DNA from: Astragalus membranaceus
Lineage: Eukaryota > Streptophyta > Magnoliopsida > Fabales > Fabaceae
DNA length: 64,000 bases
NCBI GenBank assembly: GCA_039519185.1
Contig: CM076847.1
Span: forward strand, 86,338,360-86,402,359
Direction of reading: 5' to 3'
Below the pieces are notes generated by a model. That model was not told the DNA's origin, ran no database searches, and saw only the letters and a list, made by a program, of their open reading frames with translations. Of this stretch, positions 46,479-57,780 are shown in pieces. How positions within the stretch are numbered: the first letter of the stretch is position 1; every line of letters begins with the position of its first letter. The position numbers were made by a program, and so were the translations under genes.

Positions 46479-48480
46479 TTTAGTAATATAATTAATTAAT
46501 TACATATTTTTACTTATATTGGAAAAGTTGGGGGGAGTATATACTTTTGGCATTAAAAAGTTGTTGTTGGTTGTATTTTAATAATATAATATTTGGACAC
46601 CCAAGTATTGTGGTTAAGGATTCACGGAGAGACGTTGGATCTTAAAATAGTTTCGTTGTTCTCGGACACAGTACACTGTCGGGTTAGGAGTTAGGACACG
46701 AAACTATTCTCTCTCTCTCTCTCTCACTCTTCCCGCTCCCTTCTATGAAACCCTAGAGTAAAGTATTTTCCACCAGCATAACATGCCATGCCATTTACTT
46801 TTCTCCGCCGAAGCCGATTCTAGATTGTTGCTCTTTCCAGTTTTCTGCTACGGTTTTGGCAGTGGGAAAGACGGTTGACATACGAAAACAGGACTGCTGG
46901 AAAACAGGTATACATGTGATTCATTTCGTTTCTTTTTGTTTTTGTTGTTGTGGAAATGAGGTATAAGTATAATAATGAAGGCTGCTTTGTTTTTGGTTGC
47001 TTATAAGTATTTAGGAACATATATAAATGGTCTAACAATTTTCTTCTTCAAGCAACTGACAAAACAACTTATATATTGCTACTTGTTCTATTATAAGTGT
47101 TATAATTGCCAAAAATATTATTTTATGTTTTCAAAGCAATATTAGGTATTTTGTTATCGATTTTACCCTTAATAATCTTTTGTAGAGTTTTACTACTGTG
47201 TTCTATTATTTTCAATGTAATAAAGTAAATTTGGTAAACTTTTTTTTTGGTAAACTTGTTATTCGCTTTCTTTTATTTATGTATTTATTGATTTTTTTTA
47301 ATTTGTAATTTAGTATACTTATATGTTTAACCAACACCGTTGGCTTAGTGACTTAATCTACCTTAGAACACAGAGGTCAACTCTGTGGGTAGCCAATAAT
47401 AGCCCGAACAAAAAACACTTATAATATGTTTTGCAATAATCGCGATAATTTGAGTCATGTGGCGTTTAATCTTGATGTCATTAACTTCAAGTTTCCTTTC
47501 TACGATTGGGGTATACTGTTAAAAATTTGAAGTTAGAGAGAGAAATTTAATCACGAAAAATGTGACTTTCTTTAATTTTGTCACTTGATTTTGTGACGAC
47601 AAACTTTTTTTAATGGATTGTGACGACAAATTATGAGCGATGGATTTCAGTGTTTCGCGCACTAATTTTGGTTACTAATTTATCTTTTTCAGCAATGGTA
47701 ATTTTATATATCAGTTTTAGGTTAATTTATATATGACAAAATTAACTTCTTATGCACTTTTATTAAATGTGCTTAATCTTGAGGTATCTCAATCAAATGA
47801 TTTTACATCAATGTAAAGTTTTAAGATATGAACTACATGATAGTATTTTTCAATCCAATATAGGTATCCAATACAAAGTTACAAAATGGTGTAATAGTAC
47901 TGAAGTATTACACCGATCTAATTTGATCTCTCCTCATATTTGTGTGCCTGTCTTTAATTTTAAAACATTTTGACTAATGAGGAGACTTTTCCCTATGTTT
48001 ATTTTTTTTTTATAAGGAAAAACAAAAATTTAGTATCAATATAAATTTCTTTTGGTTAAACGAGAGCTTGCTAATCTTCAAGTTTTATGTCTTAAACTTA
48101 TGTACTTATTTTTTAAATAAGTTCTATAGAATCTTAATATGCCTATGTTCAATTAAGCAAGCTGGTATTACTACCTATATTGAGATCAAGGTCTTTTTTA
48201 AACATGTTGCTCTAATGATATTTCCGCAGAGAAAATTACAAATGTGGTAATCTTAATGAGTGCTGCTCTGATCCGATTCTTTATTCGGAAAATTGGATTG
48301 AATTTCTAAAGTCACGCTCTAGATATTTGTGTGTTCTTCTTCTCTGCTCTACCAATCACGGTGTGCATTAGTATCTACAAAAGAAGTACGTACAACGCTC
48401 AAGTCAGTATATGTTAGAATCTATTATTTGTTTGAAAGTTTTAGTTATAGTATAGATGTGGTAAAAAAGTTTAGTATCAG
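46479..48480. other. AT-rich intergenic DNA with a SINE-like trace
   Basis: At 47338-47400 GTTGGCTTAGTGACTTAA resembles a tRNA-type A box and is followed by GAGGTCAACTCTGTGGGT, a poor B box; this may be a decayed tRNA-derived SINE. A CT tract and a stretch with TCTTCCCGCTCCCTTCTATG lie at 46710-46750, faintly like the 1690-1720 area near ERF copy A. I recognise no gene. Confidence 0.35.
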
Positions 48481-48481
48481 T

Positions 48482-48910
48482 TTTTTTTTGAAATAGCAAA
48501 CATTTCATTAATGATGAGTTTAAAAGTACTCAAGAAACCTAAGGGAGTGTAATATTTCCTAAGGGGGAGAGTGTAATAGAGAATGCGAGACCAAAAAAAT
48601 GGGTCACTCCTACACAGGAGTTAGAAATGCAACTATTACCGTCTATTTCTTGGATATCCAATAGGTTCATACGCCACTCATAGGAAAGACGGTGGTCCGA
48701 CTTAGCCTTAGAGAACAATCATTTCCATGAGTAAAGCTCGATGCCAAAAACATCTCGGATAGCTCTAGGACTTTTCTTGAGAAAACCCTCCAATTGCGGG
48801 TTTCCTAGGTAGTCTAGAGTACCGCGTGACAAATCATAATCAAGTTCTTCCTATTCCGGATTGGAAACACCCGACTAAAGAAGATAGAGAATAGAGTTGG
48901 GTGACTAGGT
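48482..48910 (-). pseudogene. LINE 3'-end relic (zf-RVT C-terminal region)
   Basis: On the minus strand, fragments such as KTRNWRVFSRKVLELSEM and HGNDCSLRLSRTTVF resemble the tail of plant LINE ORF2 after the reverse-transcriptase zinc-binding module, split by stops and shifts. The sequence ends in a poly-A (T run at 48481-48489 on plus), as expected for a target-primed insertion. The rest of the element is missing. Confidence 0.5.
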
Positions 48911-48959
48911 AAAGATGTTAGCATACTCTTTGTCAGTTTTCATACATGCAGCAGTCATA

Positions 48960-49670
48960 GTCTCAAACACTTAATTTTAACTTCTTAATATGAATCAAAA
49001 TTCCCCTCAGAATTATTAAAGTAAAGAAAAATCTGCATGTTTTTATATATAACATTATGATGGCTTGTATTTTTGTGAAACAAAATTGCTTTTGTTGTTT
49101 CCTGGAGGTGTAGTAGTGAAAGGAGCAATGTAGGGCGCTGGTGTTTCATAACTTCTAATTTCATAGTATAATTTCATACTTTATAGTGAGATTCAGGAAC
49201 ATATAATTAAAGTTTCCTGTTGGACCTAGATGGTAAATCACAATGAGTTATCAGACAAGTGAGACAACAATTGTCTTGTCAAGTAGAAATTTAAGGTTCC
49301 CGGGCTCCCGCCCTATTTCATACAATTGATGAATTTTTCCTAAGTTACTATACCTGATGCATTAGGTATAAGTGTATAACATAGGAAGCTTTGCATTTGT
49401 AGTTGAAGAAACCGCTCTTCCCTTGAACTTGAAGGGTTTTCTGGTTATTGCTTTGAATTAGATTTGTTTTTAAGAGAGGTATTGGAAATGGATCAAACGT
49501 TATTAGATATTGCAGGATGAAGAAAGACAATATCTGTCACAAAATCAATGGATCAAATGTTATTAGATGCTTAAAAGAGAGCACAAAACAAAACATGCCC
49601 TAGCTGAATACTTGACATTGTAAAAAGGCCAAAAACATGAACTGCAGAATTTAAAACAAAAAAATTACTG
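48960..49670. other. Gene-free flank downstream of ERF copy C
   Basis: No repeat or gene is apparent. AATGGATCAAA-CGTT/TGTT ATTAGAT occurs twice (about 49488-49508 and 49548-49569), a short direct repeat. Confidence 0.4.
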
Positions 49671-49681
49671 AAACAGCAAGT

Positions 49682-50320
49682 TTATTGGAAGTATATGGTG
49701 CTGGAGCTTGTACTTTGTTCAGATATGCTTAGAAGTTGCTCTAGGTATTCAACTCCTAAATCCTCCAGCACCAATGGTGCCTCTGATTCTAATTTCCCTT
49801 TATTCTTTTTACCTTTTGATGACAATTTTCTTTGGATGCAGTGTCTCTCCTTGAGTGCAAGTGCTGGGGAACACCCATTCAGGTGATCATACTGGATCTC
49901 TTGCAAAGATTCTTTGACCCTTTGGACAGGAAAATTAAGCACAGCCTTATCACCTCTCATGGAAAATGCAGCTTGGTCATAAGCTAAAGCAGCAGCCTCA
50001 GCAGTATCAAAGGTTCCAAGCCAAACCCTTTTGCCATTCCTTGTTGTATCTCTTATCTCTGCTGCAAATTTTCCCCATGGCCTTTTCCTCACTCCTATAT
50101 ATGACCCTTCTTTGTTATGAGCTTCAGACTTGTTCACAAGCTGCTTTGGCTCTTTTATGGTTGGTGCCTGTGCCTGTGATCCCATTGAGAAGTCAACCAT
50201 GTCGAAGGATAAAGAATCATGAATAGGGTCATGAACACCACAGTTTGAGTATGATTCAAACAACATCTCTGATGGCTCCTGCAGAATTTCCCAATCTTGG
50301 TTCTGGAAGAAAGGACTCAT
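49682..50320 (-). CDS. ERF1/ORA59-type ethylene-responsive transcription factor (copy C)
   Basis: This intronless 212-residue protein is the third AP2/ERF group IX paralogue, on the same strand as copies A and B. The N-terminus (DWEILQEPSEML, DSLSFDMVDFSMGSQAQAP) matches copy B. The AP2/ERF domain is at about residues 74-131, followed by VKESLQEIQYDHLNGCSPALALKE-type sequence in two halves, a basic KLSSKGKKNKGK stretch and the EDLL-type motif at about 186-198. The C-terminal SSSTIYFQ resembles the TTSYFN end of copy A, so C shares features with both. It is separated from copy B by over 40 kb, of which 25 kb is the E1 nest. The frame is intact and the promoter has a TATAAA box; probably functional. 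Confidence 0.93.
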   Translation of the reverse strand: MSPFFQNQDWEILQEPSEMLFESYSNCGVHDPIHDSLSFDMVDFSMGSQAQAPTIKEPKQLVNKSEAHNKEGSYIGVRKRPWGKFAAEIRDTTRNGKRVWLGTFDTAEAAALAYDQAAFSMRGDKAVLNFPVQRVKESLQEIQYDHLNGCSPALALKERHCIQRKLSSKGKKNKGKLESEAPLVLEDLGVEYLEQLLSISEQSTSSSTIYFQ

Positions 50321-50379
50321 GATATTATTGGTAAATGCTTACCTTATGTTGTTTCTTCTCGGTCTTCTACTATTGATTA

Positions 50380-50428
50380 GCTATAATTTATAGTTGCCTC
50401 AACATCTCAAACTGTCAAACCCCACTGC
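50380..50428 (-). promoter_or_regulatory. Proximal promoter and TATA box of ERF copy C
   Basis: Minus strand: AGTGGGGTTTGACAGTTTGAG, then ACTATAAATTATAGC with the TATA core at 50387-50392, about 70 bp before the start codon. The layout matches copies A and B. Confidence 0.6.
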
Positions 50429-50677
50429 AGGTTCTTATTCAAATATATCATTTTGGACTATTCTAATGTAGGAACCTTATTATTATAATGATAATTTATT
50501 AAGAGAATCTAGATCTAAACAATGATAACGATAACAGCTTGTAGAGTGAGATAGCATGGTAGTTTATTTTACAGGTGCCATGAAAAGGAAGATGTTTTGG
50601 CTTTATTCTGATAAATATGTGCTGAGCATATTATGGTAATGGTTTGATTTCAGTCATGGACATGGTTACGGTTTGTA

Positions 50678-51010
50678 GCACCAAAAAGTTCCATATGACT
50701 AGGGAATGATACGGGTAGTTTATAAACACTTATATCCTTAATCCACTGAAGTGCCTTTTAATTAAAGACAAAACCGAAAAAGTTAACATGCGGACCAGTC
50801 AGATGATATCTCATAAAAACAATGTCAAGGACTTGAGGTCAAAGCATTGGTGCACTAGCTAGGTAAGGGGCCAACAAGCCCTTTAGCTCCTTGACCTTGA
50901 CGGGCAACACTATTATTGTACACCATAAAGTTCCACATTCATTGGGAATCAAAGTCAATGGTAGTTTATAAACAACCGCATCCTTAACCCACGAAGGCAC
51001 ATTTAACTAA
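50678..51010. repeat. Diverged direct repeat of about 85 bp
   Basis: Units at about 50678-50767 and 50920-51010 share AAAGTTCCA, GGGAAT, GGTAGTTTATAAACA, ATCCTTAA and CCAC-GAAG-GC in the same order, about 240 bp apart. Their origin is unclear; they could be remnants of a small element or of a local duplication. Confidence 0.5.
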
Positions 51011-51159
51011 GTTGGGAACACACTTATTTTGTGTGAACACAATTATTTTGTGTGTTGGGGACCAAGGTTCGATCCTCACAAAGCACACTCTTGAGAAAGG
51101 ACACTTAGCTTATGTTGTCACCAAGCTTTAAACTGAGAACTAGTCACATAATCAGGCAC

Positions 51160-52195
51160 AAGAGTGATCGGTTCGGGGACAGAGTAGCTAGGAAAAGTGG
51201 GTAATGGGGCTTCGACTTTCTTTTGGTTGGGTACATGGGTTGGGACGCAACCCCTACGTGTGTTGTTCCCAAGGCTTGCATTCCTTGTTTCGAATAGACA
51301 AGAGGGTTGAGTGGCAGATTTTGGTAGTTGGGTTGATGGGGTGTGGCAGGTGGTCTCTTATGTGGCGTCGCGGCTTGTTTGTGTGGGAGGAAGCTCTGTT
51401 GAGGGACCTCATGCAGCTTCTGGGTACGGTCACCTTGAAGATGGAGGAGGATCTCCAACAGTGGCTGCGCGATGCGTCTAGGTTATACTCGGCTCGAGTT
51501 GCTTATGGGAGGCTTGTAGAGGTTGCGCCAACTGCAGTAGGCTTCTCGGATGACTGGGTGGCTTCTCTGAGGAGACTATGGCGTAGTCTTGCACCCCTAA
51601 AGGTTATTGCTTTCTCATGGAAGTTACTCTTGGATCGTATACCGACTAGGGCAAATCTGTTTCGGCGACGAGTTATTCTAGATCCTTCTCTGGCCTCCTG
51701 TGGGATCTGCGGGGCGCCGATAGAATCTTCTCTACATTTGTTCATGTGGTGCCACTTTGCTCACAGGGTCTGGTATGCAGTTTTTACTTGGCTGGGGTGG
51801 CAACTGCCATTGCCACCCGATTTATTTTTCCTTTTCTCAGCCTTCTGTTCTTTTGGGTGGGGGCTAGAGAAAAGCAGGGTTTGAATCTTATTTGGCACTC
51901 AGTTCTATGGTTTCTTTAGGAGATGCGTAATGGGTGTATTTTCCAAGCTAAACAACCAGATTTTGAGTTTGTAGTTCATCGTGTTATGTCCATCTCCTAG
52001 CAGTGGTTTTTGGCTAAGTCGAGGGGTCCTCGCTGTCTGTACTATGAATGGCATGTTGCTTCTCTATTTTGTATTACCCGTAAATGGTTTTGTTTTGTCG
52101 GGTCCTTGTATATGGGTTCGGGCACCCCTTGTGTGCTGACTTTGATTAATATACCCACTCTTTTTGATTTTCAAAAATAAAAAAAATAAAAAACA
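51160..52195 (+). pseudogene. LINE ORF2 3' part (zf-RVT domain), 5'-truncated
   Basis: Frames on plus encode WLGTWVGTQPLRVLFPRL, LRDLMQLLGTVTL, YSARVAYGRL, and the zinc-binding reverse-transcriptase module KVIAFSWKLLLDRIPTRANL, CGICGAPIESSLHLFMWC, VWYAVFTWLGW (51590-51800). This is the region after the reverse transcriptase in plant L1-type LINEs. The upstream reverse transcriptase and endonuclease are absent, typical of 5' truncation. The frame 51204-51884 is the largest intact part. The element ends at an A-rich tail (52170-52195). Confidence 0.7.
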
Positions 52196-52199
52196 ATCA

Positions 52200-52640
52200 A
52201 GCACGACAATTGTAGCCAATGGAAGAGTGTTGCTCTGACTAAGGTAGTTGCTTTCGCATGGCCCCTTTTCCCGAATAGGCTCTCCTCTCAGGCGAAGTTA
52301 TTCTAGAGGGGGTTATAACCAAATTAAGCGCAACCTTCTGTGTCCTTTATAATTTTCATCAGGAGTCGGAGAGACATTTATTTCTCAGGTGTGAATCTTC
52401 AATTCGTCTATGGTATTATAAGGTGTTCAAGTGGCTAGGTGTGGTGCATGGTTGTTCTCCCTCCTGATCTACCTTCTCTCTTCTCAGTTCTGTTTAATGG
52501 AGATCTCCCTACTAGGATAGAAATGGCCTGATCATGATTTGGCATGCTGTACTATGGGCAATCTAGGAAACTTGTAATGGGACCATCTTCTCTGGTAAAT
52601 CTTCAGATCTCTCAGAGATGATGGTGATGAAGATGATGGT
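52200..52640 (+). pseudogene. Second, more decayed LINE zf-RVT relic
   Basis: Directly after the first LINE tail, pieces VVAFAW, ESERHLFLRCESSIRLWYYKVFKWLGV and NGDLPTRIEMA occur in shifting frames; they correspond to the same zinc-binding part of LINE ORF2. It could be an older LINE into whose body the first one inserted. Confidence 0.5.
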
Positions 52641-52689
52641 GGCTTTTATAACTAGGGTAGCTTAATGTTTAACTGATGCATCTTATTTT

Positions 52690-53026
52690 ATGTTAGTATA
52701 TTTTTTCAAGCAATGGACTTATAAGTGATGACAATGTTTTATATTGTTTTATGACGGTTTCACTGTTTTATATTATTAGTTTTTTATCTCAATAATATTG
52801 TTATTTGATCTTAATGTTTATGATTAGTACAAAAATGATATATTATTATATATTGTCGAGATAAAAAAACATCGTTTTGCGACAAAGAATTTTTTTTAAA
52901 CAATGGACATAATTCCCTTACGGGCCTGTATATAATTATTTTACATACCATATATTGTAATATAATTAGAAAATTATAAAGAAAAATGATAGAGCAGAGA
53001 TGGAGAGACGAGATAGAAGAGAGAGA

Positions 53027-53070
<44 letters not shown>

Positions 53071-53430
53071 TGAGAGAGAGGGGAGGGGAAGAAAGAAAGG
53101 AGAGATGGGGAGAGAGAATAGAGGAGAGAGGGAGAGAGAAGAGAGATACGAGACAGAGAGAGGGGAAACAAATTATTGAGTAGGAAATAAAAATAGTATT
53201 TGGTATTTTTTTATGAAAAAATGTTGTACTGTGATTTTGTGAGGAAGAGGGACAAGAATTTGTGTTTTTGTCCAGTCCCTTTCTCCCAGTTTTGTCCAGT
53301 ACCATAACCAGTTTCCAAATCAAACAGTATACAACTGGAGTTGTCCAGTCCAGTCTCTTACTCTTAAGCAAATCAAACACACCCAAAAGAACTATCATAC
53401 TCCACCATAAAGAATATACTTCACTTGAAA
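52690..53430. repeat. AT-rich DNA with (GT)n and GA-rich microsatellites
   Basis: (GT)n at 53027-53049 runs into a GA-rich purine tract to about 53165. Low-complexity frames on both strands here are not genes. The remainder shows no feature. Confidence 0.7.
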
Positions 53431-53439
53431 GCTAAACCA

Positions 53440-54180
53440 ATTCAAGAATTCCTACATGTCGAAAACCTTCGACATAATTTTACAACACACATTGCATCGA
53501 TATCAACCAATGCCCATGTGCCTATTTTGAATATGCTAGCAATAACATATCATTTACATGCCTAGACTTTCCACATTTCCAGCATTTCATATTCATTCCA
53601 CGGATCTTCCATAAGCCTCATCTCTAGCTACCAACATTGAGTTTGATGAAGTGTCATCCTCGCTATTCAATCTTCTTCTTCTTTTGAAATGATTTTACGT
53701 GCAACATCTTCAAAACTCAATTCCCTTCCCATATATCAAAACAAGTTTGATATGCCCATAGGAAGATGGAAGGGACCATATGAGTCTCAACGTTTTATCT
53801 TCATCATCAATCTAGACTCCAATAGCTTCTAATTCAGAGACAATACCATTGAGAGAACTAAGATGATTAGAGACCCTCAAACCATCAATCCATGCGTAAA
53901 TTATGAGAGTGCTCATTTAGCAACAATCGATTTCTTTGCCTGATACAGTCCTTTGAGTTTCTCCCAAAGATCATTGACTGGCAATATTTCCTGCACATTT
54001 GCCTGATATAGCTCTTTGAGTTTCTCCCAAAATATCATTGACTGGAAATATTTCCTGCACATTTGCAAAACCATTCTTAGCCAAACACGAATAAACTGCA
54101 CTTGATGCTCCCAAGTCCAATTCCTCTCGTTTCTCCTTGTCCATGTTGGAAATGTTTTCTTTCAATTTCACGTGTAATCC
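53440..54180 (-). pseudogene. Copia-type gag relic with internal tandem duplication
   Basis: On the minus strand, LDLGASSAVYSCLAKNGFANVQEI, WEKLKGLYQAK, DDEDKTLRLIWSLPSSYGHIK, NSMLVARDEAYGRS and a zinc-knuckle piece MKCWKCGKSRHVK appear in gag order with stops and shifts between. These match the gag of plant Copia elements. A segment of about 60 bp around the FANVQEI-WEKLKGLY part is duplicated in tandem (53937-53997 and 53998-54064). No pol part is recognisable. Confidence 0.6.
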
Positions 54181-54497
54181 CTATTGTTGACTTGTATTTT
54201 CTGCAAGCTGAAATTCATTCTTCCATCAAATTTCTCTATGCCAAACTTTACAGCACTTGAAAATTTTCATATTTCAGCTGTACTGTGACTGTAAACTGTG
54301 ACCAAGTAGGTTCCCATGAAAGGGAGATGGGTTGCAACTAGTTGCAATGGACACACTTAAATATCAAGTCTTTCCTAGTCATAATATTTCAAAACAACAC
54401 TTTCACAGTATTAAACTTTTTTTCTGATGTGAAAGATCAGGCAAAGCTACAACCACAGAGCATACTAAGAAGTTGATACCCAATCGAACCAAAAAGC

Positions 54498-54867
54498 TTC
54501 TTTTTTTTTACTAGAAAAGGACTATTGCATTTCATTGATAATTAAGTAGCAATACAATCTGGTGTAGAATGAAAAAGTTGGGAACAAGACTCAACAATGG
54601 CTACCCTTAATAAGGAATGAGCGACCATGTTTGCTTGTCTCCTTACAAAAACAACTTTGCTAAGTTGATAAAAATTACGTAACAAATTCCTACAATCAGC
54701 AATAATAGAGCCATACTCCGAGATATCTTTAATTTGGGAGTTAACATCATCCACCATTGTTTTGTAACCCATCTCAACAATAACACGAGAGATGTGTGAG
54801 TCCTTAACCCAATTGAGTGCCAACCAAAGTCTATATGCCTCTCCCTCCTATGCCAAAAAAAATGCAT
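54498..54867 (-). pseudogene. LINE-associated RNase H (RVT_3-type) fragment
   Basis: The minus frame 54542-54823 encodes VKDSHISRVIVEMGYKTMVD, EYGSIIADCRNLL and KVVFVRRQANMVAHSLLRVA, the second half of the RNase H-like domain found at the 3' end of many plant LINEs and derived host copies. The usual catalytic Asp after the final A-H region cannot be verified. A poly-A (T run at 54501-54509 on plus) follows, so this is the truncated 3' end of a LINE. Confidence 0.55.
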
Positions 54868-55160
54868 ATGACAACACTTATTTTTGGCCTTTTTCAGCGC
54901 TTAAAAGTGATGTCTATTTCTGCGCTATTATAGGTATTAATAGCATTTTGGCGCTAAAAAGTGTTGTTATAAGGAACTTTTAACCACACTTTTCTCTTTT
55001 ACAATGTTGTTATAGATTACTTTTTAGAGCGTTTTTACTTAAAAGTGTTGTTATAGGTCACACGAAGTTTTTCTTTGCATGGCGTATGACAACACTTATG
55101 TTGAGGAAAGTGCTGTCAAAGGGTGCCATATAACAACACTTTAGTAAACAAATCAGAGAA
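54868..55160. repeat. Cluster of AGTGTTGTTATA-type repeats, DNA-transposon subterminal region
   Basis: AAGTGTTGTTATA, ATGACAACACTTAT and variants occur at least seven times in both orientations (for example 54867, 54958, 55038, 55087, 55131). Such mixed-orientation clusters are typical of CACTA or related subterminal arrays. No terminus was located. Confidence 0.45.
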
Positions 55161-56165
55161 CACGTTATTTTTAGAGAATTGATTTATGGTTTTGTAATAT
55201 TCAAGGACATTAACATTCAATAATCTCTAATACTTCAAAACTACATATATCCAAAATTAGCATAAAATGAATACCCAAAAAAAAAAATTAGCATAAAATT
55301 TCAATATCTCTAATAAAAATTCGAAACTATACATCAATATTACATTTAAAATGGTATTGTTCTCACTTCTTAAACAAAATTCCAGCTGCCACACCTGGGT
55401 TATTTGGAGCACAACCTGCATCAATATTACATTTAAAATGGCCCATTGGTGGTTTTATCCAACTAAGGCTCGCTGCAATACACTACAAGAAAATCGACGA
55501 TTTCCGACGGCAATTTTCATCGCAAATACAGTAATTTTCGTCGGAAATTGACGTTTCCGACGAACTTTCCGACGGACAAAAAGTCGTCGCAAAATCGCTC
55601 GTCGCAAATTTTTTTCCGACGGATTTTGTCGTCCCAAATTTCTCCGTCGGAAAGTCGTCGGAAACCCGTCGCAAATATCCGTGGCAAAGTCGTCGCAAAC
55701 TCTGACACATTTTCGTCGCAAATCCGTCGGAAATTTAAAAAAAAAATTTTAATTATACATCCAAAATAATATTTAATAATTATATCTATACATACTAATT
55801 TCATATACAAATGAACATATACTGGATCCAATCCATCTGATTCCAACTATATTTCAACATGGAATGAATCCATCAAATTTTGATCATCCACACAGCATAC
55901 ATAACAAGCACCATTTTCAAGCTTAATAAATCTCCCTAGTACAACATCTACCTATGTGAAATGCGTAGCTACTATATCCCTATCCACATCTGACATAGTT
56001 ATAATTGTCCAGCACTAAACTGAACATAATCACCCCACAATCCACAACAACCAAACCACATATCCTACTCTGTAATGTACTAATTAATTTACACAAGCAA
56101 CCTTGCTTGTTAGAAACAAAATCTAAAACAACTGAACTCAAACACAGCAAGAAACTCAGTTCATC

Positions 56166-56471
56166 TTAACTAGATGCAAACAATGGCAAGAGTGAAAAAG
56201 AATCTGAGAATTTATCTATCATCTCCGCATCATTGGTGCCTATACTTCCTGTTGATGGACTTGGACTACTTGTGTCAACATTTGATCCCCCAGCAGTCAA
56301 AATTGTTGTTGACTCATCTCCACAAGAAGAACTCAAGCAGGAATTCCCATCTTTGGTATCATTCAACTGCTTCAAGAAGCATTCCTCTATCTTAGTTACA
56401 AATGCAGCCTCCTCCTCTTCTTGTTCCTCTTCATTGCTGTGAAGTCTGGACATCATTGTTACAAACATCAT
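56166..56471 (-). CDS. Unrecognised 101-codon frame inside CACTA element 2
   Basis: I do not recognise this product. The frame is acidic and serine-rich (SNEEEQEEEEAAFVTKIEE, SSSCGDESTTILTAGG, DTSSPSPSTGSIGTND). It lies on the same strand and downstream of the captured DnaJ exons but does not fit the known C-terminus of that family. It may be a third captured gene piece or an exon of the lost transposon gene. Confidence 0.3.
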   Translation of the reverse strand: MMFVTMMSRLHSNEEEQEEEEAAFVTKIEECFLKQLNDTKDGNSCLSSSCGDESTTILTAGGSNVDTSSPSPSTGSIGTNDAEMIDKFSDSFSLLPLFASS

Positions 56472-56759
56472 ATTCTTGTAGCAATAGAAGTCTGAACAAT
56501 AGTATGTCGCAAATTACTCTACAACAGAAAGAAAAAAAACAAAGGCGGAAAATTCAACATATCACTCAATTTCAGTGTCATCACAAAAAAACTATTGAAG
56601 AAAAATAAGCCAAAATTACAATATGTGTCCAGAACAGAGATGCAAAACAGAACCCACCTCATAGACTTCATTGATGAAGGTGCAGAAACAGAGATGCCAA
56701 AATTCAATTATTTTTTAGGTTATTTTAATTTTAAATATAATATCCAAAACAGAACCCAC

Positions 56760-57290
56760 CTCATAGACTTCATTGATGAAGGTGCAGAAATTTGTGGTCT
56801 CAGGATCATTACCACTCAAATCCGGGTGGCAAGCTTTCATACAATTATGATAGGCCTTCTTGATCTGCTCTGGTGTGGCATCTGGCAACTGATAAAAAGC
56901 ATCAAACTCACAATCAGTAAACATTATATATATATATATATATATCACTCAGCATCCACTATATATAGAAAAGTGAATAATCCCACCTAATTTATCATTT
57001 TAGTATTTTACTAAGAATTCCCTGTGTTCATTTTTTCCCTTTTAATATTAGGTAAGTCTATCAATCGGGCTTACTTAAACTCTCAATTTTAACAAATTTT
57101 AACAAGTTAGAAGTAAAAAGATGAAAAATTAGAGTTTGATGCATTACCAGACCCAAAACTGAATAATAGTCATCTGCGGCAACAGTATCAGTAGTTGAAA
57201 ATGATTCCTCAGCAGCAACTTTTACCCTGCCACACCCTCTACGTTTGCTACTGTGTTACAGAAGTCCATGGAGTTGCAGTCTTAGGTAGG
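56760..57290 (-). pseudogene. Captured fragment of a plastid-type DnaJ gene (DJC76/77/82-like)
   Basis: Family members are chloroplast J-proteins with a DnaJ domain followed by a ferredoxin-like Fe-S region; they assist Hsp70. Exon A (about 57148-57290) carries RVKVAAEESFSTTDTVAADD then YYSVLGL up to GT; stops and a shift occur in its 5' part. Exon B (56760-56888) follows a CAG and encodes LPDATPEQIKKAYHNCMKAC, HPDLSGNDPETTNFC and FINEVYE, including the HPD motif, then GT. The remaining J-domain, Fe-S part and C-terminus are missing. A 40-bp piece covering the end of exon B is duplicated 102 bp further on (56648-56690 and 56750-56791). Confidence 0.75.
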
Positions 57291-57780
57291 ATCCGCCATG
57301 AGCTTCTGGGACATAAATTCAGTGATGATGTATTGTGAATTTTGAGGTTAAGGTAGAATAGAGATGCAAAAAAAATAGTCAGCAGGGGGGTGAGTCTGTC
57401 TGGGCATTGAGGTTAAGGTAGAAGCATAAAAGGGCCAACATGGTTGTAAAATGATCTTAAGGTATTAAGTAAATTGACTTCTTTAAGTTAATAAAATCAT
57501 GCTTGTATCAAAGCAGCTCTTAAAATGAAAGAAATATAGAAAGAAAAAGGGAAACAAGAGTTTCAACCAATCAATTTTAAACAGAAATCAAAGAACATTA
57601 TAGCATGCGTCAAAATGGATTAGATACATACACACCAATCAAAGAAGAAAACATTAGAAAACACCCAACAATACATTAGGGCCAGAAAGCAACCTCATTA
57701 GAAGAATAGACTATCAAATACATACCCCACTCCTCCAATAGAAAGTTACAAATATGAAAATTGAATCAAAATATTCTTAC

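Noticed and set aside
52811..53398. A 195-codon minus-strand frame rich in Ser, Leu and Thr-His
   Set aside because: Derived from the (GT)n and GA-rich microsatellite; the flanking parts have no recognisable domain.
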